From RGIG2041 sp045578865 (lineage in GTDB: Bacteria > Bacillota > Clostridia > UBA1381 > UMGS1253), in the NCBI GenBank assembly GCA_045578865.1, contig JAZNLB010000003.1:1-64000 (forward strand): a stretch of DNA of 64,000 bases, given 5' to 3'. The notes beneath the pieces are model-generated. The model made no database searches. It was not told the origin of the DNA and worked only from the letters and a program-made list of their open reading frames with translations. How positions within the stretch are numbered: the stretch's first letter is position 1; each line of letters starts with the position of its first letter. A program made the translations under genes and the position numbers. Below are positions 44,284 to 51,922 of the stretch, in pieces.

Positions 44284-44973
44284 ATGCAGATTTGCAGTTT
44301 AATTAAACTATCCTTAAACGATTACCCGGGCAAGATGGCGTGCACATTGTTTACCGGTGGATGCAATTTGCGTTGCCCGTTTTGTCATAATGGACCGCTT
44401 GTACTGGAGGAGCCGATAGCGGAAGTAGCACAAGAGGAGTTTTTTGCTTTTTTACAAAAACGCAAGGGAATTTTAGATGGCGTATGCATCAGTGGCGGCG
44501 AGCCTCTTTTGCAACCGGATATTGAACCATTTATCCGCAAAATCAAGGCACTTGATTACAGCGTGAAGCTTGACACCAATGGCACGATGCCCGACAAACT
44601 GATAGCGCTTTGCGAGCAGGAGCTTATAGATTATGTGGCGATGGACATCAAAAACAGCAAAGAAAAGTATGCACTTACCGTCGGCGTCGAAAATTTTGAT
44701 ATAGCAAAAATCGAAAAAAGTGTGGATTATTTGCTTTCGGGTAAGGTGGAATATGAGTTTCGGACTACCCTTGTAGCGGAATTTCACACACCACAAGATA
44801 TTGTGGATATAGGAAAATGGATTTCGGGGGCAAAACGCTACTATATGGCAGTGTTTCGCGATGGAGAAACCGTGATACATAGTGGCTTGCACGCCCCGAA
44901 AAGTGCGGATTTACAGGCGTTTGAAGCTGCTGTAACGCCTTTTGTCGGGGAAGTGCATTTGCGTGGCATATAA
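44284..44973 (+). CDS. nrdG: Anaerobic ribonucleotide reductase activating protein
   Basis: 229-residue radical SAM activase with CNLRCPFCHN (Cx3Cx2C, about 27-36) and the ISGGEPLLQ glycine motif near 67. It belongs to the longer NrdG-type subgroup (TIGR02495). It installs the glycyl radical on NrdD encoded next. The ATG at 44284 is chosen: AAAAGGAG abuts an upstream GTG, which therefore is not the start. Confidence 0.92.
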   Translation: MQICSLIKLSLNDYPGKMACTLFTGGCNLRCPFCHNGPLVLEEPIAEVAQEEFFAFLQKRKGILDGVCISGGEPLLQPDIEPFIRKIKALDYSVKLDTNGTMPDKLIALCEQELIDYVAMDIKNSKEKYALTVGVENFDIAKIEKSVDYLLSGKVEYEFRTTLVAEFHTPQDIVDIGKWISGAKRYYMAVFRDGETVIHSGLHAPKSADLQAFEAAVTPFVGEVHLRGI

Positions 44974-45002
44974 CAAAATGTTGTGGTTTAAAAAATTTTT
45001 TT

Positions 45003-45041
45003 ACACAATATATTGACAACAAAATATAGTAGTGTTATAAT
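45003..45041 (+). promoter_or_regulatory. nrdD promoter with NrdR-box-like sites
   Basis: TTGACA 45013-45018 and TATAAT 45036-45041, 17-bp spacer. ACACAATATATTGACA (45003-45018) closely fits the NrdR box and covers the -35 element; a weaker box-like ACAAAATATAGTAGTGT lies between -35 and -10 (about 45019-45035). Paired boxes over a promoter are the usual NrdR repression layout. Confidence 0.65.
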
Positions 45042-45158
45042 GGGTACAATCCCGCTTTTTCCGATAAGAGAAGTGGGAGAGTACTCATTTTTATTTTAAG
45101 TCATAATCGCTGATCGGAGCGAAAATCCGAAAAATTGAGAAAGTGGGGGGTATACAAG

Positions 45159-47519
45159 ATGTATCAGGTAATGAAACGCGACGGCGAGCTTGTGGAGTTC
45201 GATATTTCGAAAATCAGTGCAGCCATCACAAAAGCCTTTGATGCACAGGGCAAGCAGTATCATCCGAGCGTAATTGATTTGCTTGCGCTTAAAGTGACGG
45301 CAGAATTTGAGCCGAAAATCAAAAATGATGTTATTAAAGTGGAGGACATTCAGGATAGCGTGGAGTCCGTGCTCATTTTGGGCGGTTATGCCGATGTTGC
45401 AAAGGCATATATTCTTTATCGTCGTCAGCGCGAAAAGGTGCGCGCAACGAAAGCAACCTTATTAAACTATAAAGACCTCGTAAACAGTTATGTTAAGGTA
45501 ACGGACTGGCGTGTAAAGGAGAACTCAACGGTTACATATTCTGTAGGCGGTTTGATTTTGTCCAACTCCGGTGCGATTACCGCAAACTACTGGTTATCCG
45601 AAATCTACGATGACGATATTGCAAACGCACATCGTCGCGCAGACATTCACATTCACGACCTTTCGATGTTGACAGGATATTGTGCGGGTTGGTCTTTAAA
45701 ACAACTCATTCAGGAAGGTCTTGGCGGCGTCAACGGAAAGATTACCTCCAAACCGGCAAGCCATTTATCCACACTGTGCAATCAAATGGTGAACTTCCTC
45801 GGTATCATGCAGAACGAGTGGGCAGGCGCGCAGGCGTTTTCTTCATTTGATACCTACCTTGCACCATTCGTAAAGGTGGACAACCTTTCTTATTACGAAG
45901 TGAAAAAGTGCATTGAGTCCTTCGTGTTCGGTGTAAATATCCCGAGCCGTTGGGGTACACAGGCACCGTTTTCCAATATCACTCTCGATTGGACCGTTCC
46001 GGCCGACCTTGCGGAGCAGAACTGTATCGTAGGCGGCAAGGAAGTAGACTTTAAGTACAAAGACTGTAAGGCCGAGATGGATATGATTAACAAGGCCTTC
46101 ATCGAAATCATGATTGAGGGTGATGCAAATGGTCGCGGATTCCAGTATCCGATTCCGACCTATTCCATCACACGCGATTTTGACTGGTCCGAATCCGAAA
46201 ACAACAAGTTGCTCTTTGAGATGACCTCCAAATACGGCACACCGTACTTCTCTAACTACATCAACAGCGATATGGAGCCGAGTGATGTACGCAGTATGTG
46301 CTGCCGTCTGCGTCTGGATTTAAGAGAACTGCGTAAAAAGTCCGGTGGTTTCTTCGGTAGTGGTGAAAGTACCGGTAGCGTCGGTGTTGTAACGATCAAT
46401 ATGCCGCGTATTGCGTATATGTCTGAAAACGAGCAGGAGTTCTATGCGCGTTTGGACAACTTAATGGATATTTCCGCGCGATCTTTGAAAATCAAGCGCA
46501 CGGTTATCACAAAACTGTTAAACGAAGGCTTGTATCCGTACACAAAGCGTTACCTCGGCTCGTTTGAAAACCACTTTTCGACCATTGGTTTGGTGGGTAT
46601 GAACGAAGCGGGTTTGAATGCAAAGTGGCTCAAAGCGGATATGACGAGCGAAAAGACACAGAAGTTTACGCAGAATGTTTTAAATCATATGCGTGAAAGA
46701 CTTTCCGATTATCAGGAAAAGTACGGTGATTTGTACAACTTGGAAGCAACACCGGCCGAGTCGACTTCTTATCGTCTTGCAAAGCATGATGTAGAGCAGT
46801 TCGGTGACATTGTTACCGCAAACGAAAATGGTACGCCGTACTACACCAACTCGTCGCATTTGCCGGTTGGTTACACCGACGATATTTTTGAAGCACTCTC
46901 CATTCAGGATGATTTGCAGACCTTGTATACTTCGGGGACTGTATTTCATGCCTTCCTTGGCGAGAAGTTGCCGGATTGGAAAGCCGCAGCAACATTGGTT
47001 CGCAAGATTGCACAAAACCATCGCTTGCCGTATTACACACTTTCGCCGACCTACTCCGTATGTAAAAATCATGGTTACCTAAGCGGTGAGGTTTATACCT
47101 GCCCGCAGTGCGGCGAAAAGACAGAGGTTTACAGCCGTATCACAGGCTATTATCGTCCGGTACAAAACTGGAATGATGGTAAGAGTCAGGAATTTAAGGA
47201 CAGAAAGGTTTACGATATAGAAAAATCCGATTTGCGTGCACCGGCAACCCCGATTCGCGCAGAGGATGCTCCGGTAAGTGCCCCGGCAGTAGAAAAGACC
47301 TTGTTGTTTACAACAAAGACCTGCCCGAACTGTAAGATTGCGGCAACCATGCTCGGTAGTGCCGGCATCGAGTATACCAAGGTGGATGCCCAAGAGGTGG
47401 CCGATCTTACAAAATCGCTTGGCATCACGCAGGCACCGACGCTTGTTGTAAGAGAAGGCGATAGCCAGAAAATTTACAGCGGTATTGGTGATATCACCAA
47501 GTATTTGCAAAATAACTAA
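45159..47519 (+). CDS. nrdD: Class III ribonucleoside-triphosphate reductase fused to a glutaredoxin-like domain
   Basis: 786 residues. An N-terminal ATP-cone (about 1-90, MKRDGELVEFDISKI) senses ATP/dATP; the catalytic barrel follows; a zinc site uses CKNHGYLSGEVYTCPQCG; the glycyl radical is Gly663 in RITGYYRP. After a linker, residues about 710-786 form a thioredoxin-fold domain with the redox pair C722-P-N-C725 and a cis-Pro motif ITQAPTLVV, ending GDITKYL. The fusion suggests a built-in dithiol reductant. The start at 45159 follows GTGGGGGG. Confidence 0.95.
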   Translation: MYQVMKRDGELVEFDISKISAAITKAFDAQGKQYHPSVIDLLALKVTAEFEPKIKNDVIKVEDIQDSVESVLILGGYADVAKAYILYRRQREKVRATKATLLNYKDLVNSYVKVTDWRVKENSTVTYSVGGLILSNSGAITANYWLSEIYDDDIANAHRRADIHIHDLSMLTGYCAGWSLKQLIQEGLGGVNGKITSKPASHLSTLCNQMVNFLGIMQNEWAGAQAFSSFDTYLAPFVKVDNLSYYEVKKCIESFVFGVNIPSRWGTQAPFSNITLDWTVPADLAEQNCIVGGKEVDFKYKDCKAEMDMINKAFIEIMIEGDANGRGFQYPIPTYSITRDFDWSESENNKLLFEMTSKYGTPYFSNYINSDMEPSDVRSMCCRLRLDLRELRKKSGGFFGSGESTGSVGVVTINMPRIAYMSENEQEFYARLDNLMDISARSLKIKRTVITKLLNEGLYPYTKRYLGSFENHFSTIGLVGMNEAGLNAKWLKADMTSEKTQKFTQNVLNHMRERLSDYQEKYGDLYNLEATPAESTSYRLAKHDVEQFGDIVTANENGTPYYTNSSHLPVGYTDDIFEALSIQDDLQTLYTSGTVFHAFLGEKLPDWKAAATLVRKIAQNHRLPYYTLSPTYSVCKNHGYLSGEVYTCPQCGEKTEVYSRITGYYRPVQNWNDGKSQEFKDRKVYDIEKSDLRAPATPIRAEDAPVSAPAVEKTLLFTTKTCPNCKIAATMLGSAGIEYTKVDAQEVADLTKSLGITQAPTLVVREGDSQKIYSGIGDITKYLQNN

Positions 47520-47527
47520 GATACAAT

Positions 47528-47554
47528 AAAAAAGCACCCGCAGGGTGCTTTTTT
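47528..47554 (+). terminator. Terminator after nrdD
   Basis: AAAAAAGCACCC / GGGTGCTTTTTT with a 3-nt loop. Confidence 0.93.
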
Positions 47555-47565
47555 ATTGCGGATAA

Positions 47566-47703
47566 TTACTTTTCTTCTTCAATGTTTTCCAATGCCACTT
47601 TTACCGCCTTCACTACAAAAGAGATAAAGGGGCATGCTTTTCCGTCGATTGCTTTTTCAAAGGATATTCTACGCTTTGCAAAAGTAATGTTTTTGATAAA
47701 TTA
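47566..47703 (-). pseudogene. C-terminal remnant of a lost gene
   Basis: A minus-strand frame of about 45 codons ending at 47566 reads convincingly as a protein end (AIDGKACPFISFVVKAVKVA, then LENIEEEK) but begins after a stop and has no start codon. The parent family is not recognised. It occupies most of the gap between nrdD and the hydrolase. Confidence 0.4.
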
Positions 47704-47771
47704 AAAGTGGTATTGGGTTTGATTCGTGGATACCGATTGTAAGTAAAAATTTGTGCCTAAACGCAGCTTGG

Positions 47772-47800
47772 TTGACAAAACTTGTAGAATTGTGTAAAAT
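47772..47800 (+). promoter_or_regulatory. Promoter of cysteine hydrolase gene
   Basis: TTGACA 47772-47777 and TAAAAT 47795-47800, 17-bp spacer. Confidence 0.72.
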
Positions 47801-47819
47801 ATAAAAGAGGTGAAAGCAG

Positions 47820-48350
47820 ATGAAAAAGGTTTTGGTGGTTGTCGATTTTCAAAACGATTTTATTACCGGCGCATTGGGGTTTTTGAAAGCAAAACAGTTG
47901 GAACGCCCGATTTATAACCGCATTGCCGAGGCGCTTCGTGACGGATATGAGATATTTTTTACTTTAGACATTCACGATGATGCGTATTTAAATACGCGCG
48001 AAGGAAAGCATTTGCCCGTCATGCATTGCCGCAAGGGCAGCGAGGGAGCAAAGATTTCCGGAATGATGAATGATTATTTAAAGTTGCCGCAGGTACATAC
48101 GGTCAGCAAGACAAGTTTCGGTTCTAGAGATTTGCCGATTGTGATTAAAGAGCATTGTGGCATGGTTGATGAAATTGAACTGTGCGGTGTAGTTACCAAT
48201 TTGTGTGTGCTTTCCAATGCGGTCATTTTGCAAAATCACTTTAAGAATGCGACGATTAAAATTAACGCCGAACTTTGTGCGTCCAACGATGAAACGATGC
48301 ACGAAAAGGCGCTGGATGTAATGAAAAGCATGCAGTTTGAAATTATATAA
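47820..48350 (+). CDS. Isochorismatase-like cysteine hydrolase (nicotinamidase-type)
   Basis: 176 residues. The catalytic triad positions are visible: Asp9 in VVVDFQNDF, Lys near 98 in VSKTSFGS, and Cys near 127 in ELCGVVTNLCV, followed by the NA motif. The family hydrolyses nicotinamide or related amides; the particular substrate is unknown. AGAGGTGAAAG precedes the ATG. Confidence 0.9.
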   Translation: MKKVLVVVDFQNDFITGALGFLKAKQLERPIYNRIAEALRDGYEIFFTLDIHDDAYLNTREGKHLPVMHCRKGSEGAKISGMMNDYLKLPQVHTVSKTSFGSRDLPIVIKEHCGMVDEIELCGVVTNLCVLSNAVILQNHFKNATIKINAELCASNDETMHEKALDVMKSMQFEII

Positions 48351-48361
48351 AAACAAAAAAA

Positions 48362-48396
48362 CCTCCTCAGGTAATAGCCTGAGGAGATATTTTTTA
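48362..48396. terminator. Bidirectional terminator
   Basis: CTCCTCAGG (48363-48371) / CCTGAGGAG (48378-48386) with T6 to the right and a T-rich complement to the left; it separates convergent genes. Confidence 0.88.
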
Positions 48397-49458
48397 TTAT
48401 GAAAGCTTGTCCTCTATCCACGCCGTGCCTTTGCAAATGCCGTATTTAAACAGGTAGTGACGCGGCAGGTCGAGGATGCTGCAGCCTATATGTAGGCATA
48501 AGGCAATCAGAAAAACGCCGCCAACCATCTGTGCAGGTGTTTTCTGTGCTAAAAAAGCACAAGAATTCCATAAATAATTGCCAAACAGCAGAGGGTGCGT
48601 GTGAATTAAAAATACGGAAAAGGAGAGCGGAGCAAAAAAGCGAATCAGTCCTTTGCCGAAACGCACCTTCATTTTCGCAAACATCAAAAAAAGCGAAATT
48701 GCCGCACCTGTCACCAACGGGGCGGGGTAGGTTAAAATCAGATAGTCCCAGTCCGGATTATAGGGAGTCTGAAGCAGTTTGTAATCTATGCCGAGTTTGA
48801 TTGCCCAAGACAAAAGCGTGCAGAGCACAAAGACAAGCAGACACCATAAGGTATGCGCCTTGGTTTCGATGGCGTGCACTTTGATGTAAGCGCCGATGCA
48901 GTACAGATACAAAAGCCAAAGCACACTGTATCCCTGCATCGTGGAGAAAATATCCTTCTTAAACAGCAGGGGCAAAACAGTCAGGGAGACAAACAGTACC
49001 GCAAGTAAACTGCGCGATTTTTCCTTCGGTAATGCCAAAATGCCGGCGTTTAAAAATGGGGCAAAGAAATAGAGCAGAAAGTATGCGGTAAAGTACCAGT
49101 ACTGTCCCATCGAAACGGGGAAAATCGCTTTGAGTTGCACTTCTTCGTTTATCAAACCGGGGCGCAGGTTGCAGACAAGTATCGTGATGAGCAAGGAGTA
49201 AAAAAACACCTGCAGCCATAAATTGACAATGCCGGAATATCTGTGTTTGGCATATACGCCCACATAACCGGAGATGATTGCATAGCAGTTTACGGCGCAA
49301 AAAGTCAGCGTTTCAAGAAGCCAGGCGGTATTGTAATGTGCAGAAAATGGTTTAGTTGCGCCAAGAACGCCACCTGCGCCGAGTACATGCAATATGCATA
49401 CCATAAACATCGACACTATTCTTAATAAGTCTACACCGTAATTTCGTTTATCTGTCAT
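48397..49458 (-). CDS. Acyltransferase 3 family membrane protein
   Basis: 353 residues, about ten membrane helices. The N-terminus RNYGVDLLRIVSMFMVCILHV holds the R-D-H signature of acyltransferase-3 proteins, and a QYWYFTAYFLLYFFAPFLN block follows. Members O-acetylate surface sugars. AGGAG precedes the ATG. The hairpin cassette at 49492-49604 lies in its leader; a TTGAAA/TATAAT promoter (16-bp spacer, 49605-49632 minus strand) sits beyond it. Confidence 0.88.
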   Translation of the reverse strand: MTDKRNYGVDLLRIVSMFMVCILHVLGAGGVLGATKPFSAHYNTAWLLETLTFCAVNCYAIISGYVGVYAKHRYSGIVNLWLQVFFYSLLITILVCNLRPGLINEEVQLKAIFPVSMGQYWYFTAYFLLYFFAPFLNAGILALPKEKSRSLLAVLFVSLTVLPLLFKKDIFSTMQGYSVLWLLYLYCIGAYIKVHAIETKAHTLWCLLVFVLCTLLSWAIKLGIDYKLLQTPYNPDWDYLILTYPAPLVTGAAISLFLMFAKMKVRFGKGLIRFFAPLSFSVFLIHTHPLLFGNYLWNSCAFLAQKTPAQMVGGVFLIALCLHIGCSILDLPRHYLFKYGICKGTAWIEDKLS

Positions 49459-49479
49459 GCTTTATCAACTCCTGTCGCC

Positions 49480-49616
49480 ATTATACCATAAGTAAAAATG
49501 CTTGCTTGCAAGGGCATTTTTACGCAGCCGTCAATATTACAGAATGTACGAAGTACATTTGCGACGAAGTCGCAAAGCCTTGCCACGCAAGGCTTGTTGT
49601 ATTTATTATACCATAA
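49480..49616. repeat. Hairpin cassette flanked by 12-bp direct repeats
   Basis: ATTATACCATAA occurs at 49480-49491 and again at 49605-49616. Between them are four back-to-back stems: GTAAAAATGC..GGCATTTTTAC, ATGTACGAAGTACAT, TTTGCGAC-GAA-GTCGCAAA and GCCTTGC-CAC-GCAAGGC. The layout is that of a small mobile or REP-like insertion with target duplication; both repeat copies also hold a minus-strand -10 box. Confidence 0.55.
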
Positions 49617-49807
49617 AACACAGATATTTCAATAATGAAATCTTATAAAACAAAAACATCCGAATGAATGATAAACAGTTTTAGGGAAGGAAGAAAAAGA
49701 AGAAAGAGGATTCGCCTTGCTGCGGCAAGGCCCGGTCGCGGCTCTGACTGTCCACCGGACAGTCATTTGTTACCGCTCCCCTTCGAATCCATCCTCGAAG
49801 ATAAATC
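49617..49807. other. Intergenic sequence with hairpins and inverted tRNA fragment
   Basis: No gene. GCCTTGC-TGCG-GCAAGGC near 49716-49738 and GACTGTCC-ACC-GGACAGTC (about 49745-49763) are perfect stems. TTCGAATCCATCCTC (49782-49796) repeats, in inverted orientation, the T-arm/acceptor of the neighbouring tRNA-Tyr. Confidence 0.5.
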
Positions 49808-49847
49808 AAATAAAATAGGACATCCAAATGGATGTCCTATTTTATTT
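49808..49847. terminator. Terminator of tRNA operon
   Basis: An 18-bp perfect stem (49808-49825/49830-49847) with an AAAT loop; A/T-rich ends on both sides, placed right at the 3' end of tRNA-Tyr on the minus strand. Confidence 0.85.
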
Positions 49848-49931
49848 GGTGGAAGAGGATGGATTCGAACCATCGAAGCTGAAAGCAACAGATTTACAGT
49901 CTGCCCCCTTTGGCCACTCGGGAACTCTTCC
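49847..49931 (-). tRNA. tRNA-Tyr (GTA)
   Basis: 85 nt including encoded CCA. Type II tRNA with long variable arm, anticodon GTA in GACTGTAAATC, T-loop GGTTCGAATCC, acceptor GGAAGAG paired to its 3' complement. Transcribed after tRNA-Thr. Confidence 0.97.
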
Positions 49932-49934
49932 GTA

Positions 49935-50010
49935 TGGAGCTGGTGATGGGACTCGAACCCGCAACCTGCTGATTACAAATCAGCTGCTCTGCCAATTGAG
50001 CTACACCAGC
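49935..50010 (-). tRNA. tRNA-Thr (TGT)
   Basis: 76 nt including encoded CCA. Acceptor GCTGGTG/CACCAGC, D-arm TAGCTCAATTGGCAGAGCA, anticodon TGT in CTGATTTGTAATCAG, T-loop GGTTCGAGTCC. Three nt separate it from tRNA-Tyr. Confidence 0.97.
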
Positions 50011-50064
50011 ATATTTTCAATTGCGTTTGCATTTAACGGGTTTGTCCTCAAATGCGACTTTTAA

Positions 50065-50093
50065 AGTATAGCACATAAGTTTTTCTCTGTCAA
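50065..50093 (-). promoter_or_regulatory. Promoter of tRNA-Thr/tRNA-Tyr
   Basis: Minus strand TTGACA (50088-50093) and TATACT (50065-50070), 17-bp spacer. Confidence 0.82.
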
Positions 50094-50130
50094 GCACTTT
50101 TTTAAAAAACTTTTTAACGGGCTATATGGG

Positions 50131-50159
50131 TTGAAATAGGTGTCGGCTTGTAGTATAAT
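50131..50159 (+). promoter_or_regulatory. Promoter of azlCD
   Basis: TTGAAA 50131-50136 and TATAAT 50154-50159, 17-bp spacer. Confidence 0.75.
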
Positions 50160-50242
50160 TGTAGCGAATAAAGCGCACTCGCTGTTAAAGGTTGCGCTTT
50201 GCGGGCAGGAAGTGTCGGGGAAAGAAAAAAGAGGGTAATACA

Positions 50243-50944
50243 ATGAAATTTACATATGGATTAAAGCGTGGTTTACCGATTGCGCTCGGCTATTTGTCCG
50301 TGTCTTTTGGTTTCGGTATTTCTGCGGTTGCGATGGGACTTGCACCGTGGCAGGCGGTGCTCATTTCACTGATGAATGTTACCTCGGCAGGCCAGCAGGC
50401 GGGTGTTGCCGTAATGGCGGCGGGCGGTGCGGCATTTGAAATGATGCTTACGCAGTTGGTTATCAATATTCGTTATTCGCTGATGGGCATTGCACTTACG
50501 CAAAAACTCGGCGATAAATTTACATTTATACACAGACTTTTTTGTGCGTTCGGCATTACGGATGAAGTGTTTGTAATGGCGGCGGATGAAAAGGTAAAAC
50601 TTACGCCGGTTTATATGTACGGTTTAATTTTACTGCCTGTTCTGGGATGGACACTCGGTACAGCGCTCGGTGCATATGCGGGGCAGATTTTGCCGTCTGC
50701 ACTTTGTGCGGCGCTCGGGCTTGCCATTTATGCGATGTTTGTCGCCATTGTAGTGCCACCGGCAAAGGAAAACCGAGGGGTGCTTTCTACGGTGCTTGTA
50801 TCGGTGGCGCTCAGTTGTATTTTATACTATGTGCCGTTTCTGAAAGTGCACATCTCACAAGGCTTTGCCATTATCCTTTGTGCGGTGATTTCTTCTGCGT
50901 TGATGGCGTGGTTGATGCCGCGAAAGGAGGCAAACGATGCGTAA
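50243..50944 (+). CDS. azlC: AzlC family branched-chain amino acid permease subunit
   Basis: 233 residues with six to seven membrane helices. GLPIALGYLSVSFGFGISA at the N-terminus and the SAGQQAG and NIRYSLMG motifs define AzlC, which with AzlD exports branched-chain amino acids or analogues. The ATG at 50243 follows GAGGGTAATA. Overlaps azlD by 8 nt. Confidence 0.93.
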   Translation: MKFTYGLKRGLPIALGYLSVSFGFGISAVAMGLAPWQAVLISLMNVTSAGQQAGVAVMAAGGAAFEMMLTQLVINIRYSLMGIALTQKLGDKFTFIHRLFCAFGITDEVFVMAADEKVKLTPVYMYGLILLPVLGWTLGTALGAYAGQILPSALCAALGLAIYAMFVAIVVPPAKENRGVLSTVLVSVALSCILYYVPFLKVHISQGFAIILCAVISSALMAWLMPRKEANDA

Positions 50945-51239
50945 TTATTGGGTTTTGCTTGTTGTTATGGCACTGACGACTTATTTCATTCGTATGATTC
51001 CGTTTGCGTTGTTTCGTTTTCGCATCCGAAGTCGTTTTGTGCAGGACTTTTTGTATTATGTACCTTATGCGGTGCTTGGTGCGATGACGGTGCCGTATAT
51101 CTTTTATGCGACGGGCAATGTTTATACCGCCGTTTGCGGCTTTGTTGTTGCCTTGTTGCTGGCGTTTCGCGGTATGTCGCTTTTGCCGGTGGCGGCGCTT
51201 TCGTGCCTTGCGGCTTATTTAGTTGGATTTTTCTTTTAA
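50937..51239 (+). CDS. azlD: AzlD family branched-chain amino acid transport protein
   Basis: 100 residues with three to four helices; TTYFIRMIPFALFRFR and YVPYAVLGAMTVP are the family core. Starts within the end of azlC after an AAAGGAGG site, so the two are translationally coupled. Confidence 0.93.
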   Translation: MRNYWVLLVVMALTTYFIRMIPFALFRFRIRSRFVQDFLYYVPYAVLGAMTVPYIFYATGNVYTAVCGFVVALLLAFRGMSLLPVAALSCLAAYLVGFFF

Positions 51240-51263
51240 AATACGGTAATGTAGGGTTGCAAA

Positions 51264-51290
51264 CAAAAAGGAGTAGCGGAGCTACTCCTC
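51264..51290 (-). terminator. Terminator for minus-strand pair
   Basis: AGGAGTAGC-GGA-GCTACTCCT; only the minus-strand reading runs into T5, so it terminates the two unknown genes to the right. Confidence 0.7.
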
Positions 51291-51334
51291 TATAGTGAAA
51301 GGACCTAAAAATGTACATCATGTTTTTTATAATT

Positions 51335-51922
51335 CTATTTTGCCATAGAACGCCCAAACTCCTTTAAAAAACTTTTTGGTATTGTATCTTTTGGAAGAAC
51401 AAAAATATCATAAATATCAAATTCAGGAAACTCGGCCAAATTTGTATCATAACTTGCTTCAAAACAATAGGACGCCTCGTCACCCTGCGCGTGTTTTTCA
51501 GCAGTTTCTTCTTTGGCCAAATACAGCGGTCCTATCCAAAGTTCATGTTCTGCATCAAATTTATAAATATACGGTCCGGCCTCCGGCGTGTCAAAAAACA
51601 AGTCATAACTGCAAATGCCCCATGAGATTTCATTCATCTCCCTATCCCTAAAAAACCTGGACAAGGTTTGTTTGCGAACTGCTGTATGCATGGGATCACT
51701 CAAGTCGTATACATTTAAAGTACAGGATAATTTTTTTGGCGAACTCAATTGTAAGTATCCGTATTTTCCGTCATAACACTCCGTATATTCTTCTTTTGGA
51801 AAAACTGACGATAAATAAACCCGCGGAAAATAAGTAAAAAATAAAGCTATGCTCACAGAAAGCAAAACAATAATTGCAGTCACAAAGACAATGCATTTAA
51901 CCTTTTTGGTGTTGTTATTCAT
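51335..51922 (-). CDS. Membrane-anchored protein of unknown function
   Basis: 195 residues. A short basic N-terminus, one membrane segment (about 9-30), then an extracytoplasmic domain with several Cys, Trp and Tyr (IFVLPKD, WGICSYDLFFDTPE) and many acidic residues. No family recognised. It begins 8 nt inside the end of the preceding minus-strand gene, so the two form a coupled pair. AT content exceeds that of the flanking operons. Confidence 0.65.
   Translation of the reverse strand: MNNNTKKVKCIVFVTAIIVLLSVSIALFFTYFPRVYLSSVFPKEEYTECYDGKYGYLQLSSPKKLSCTLNVYDLSDPMHTAVRKQTLSRFFRDREMNEISWGICSYDLFFDTPEAGPYIYKFDAEHELWIGPLYLAKEETAEKHAQGDEASYCFEASYDTNLAEFPEFDIYDIFVLPKDTIPKSFLKEFGRSMAK

Noticed and set aside
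49668..49946. 92-residue plus-strand ORF over the tRNA genes
   Set aside because: Translation of antisense tRNA sequence; a well-known kind of spurious ORF.
49828..50064. 78-residue plus-strand ORF over both tRNAs
   Set aside because: Also antisense tRNA; the tRNA folds are unambiguous.
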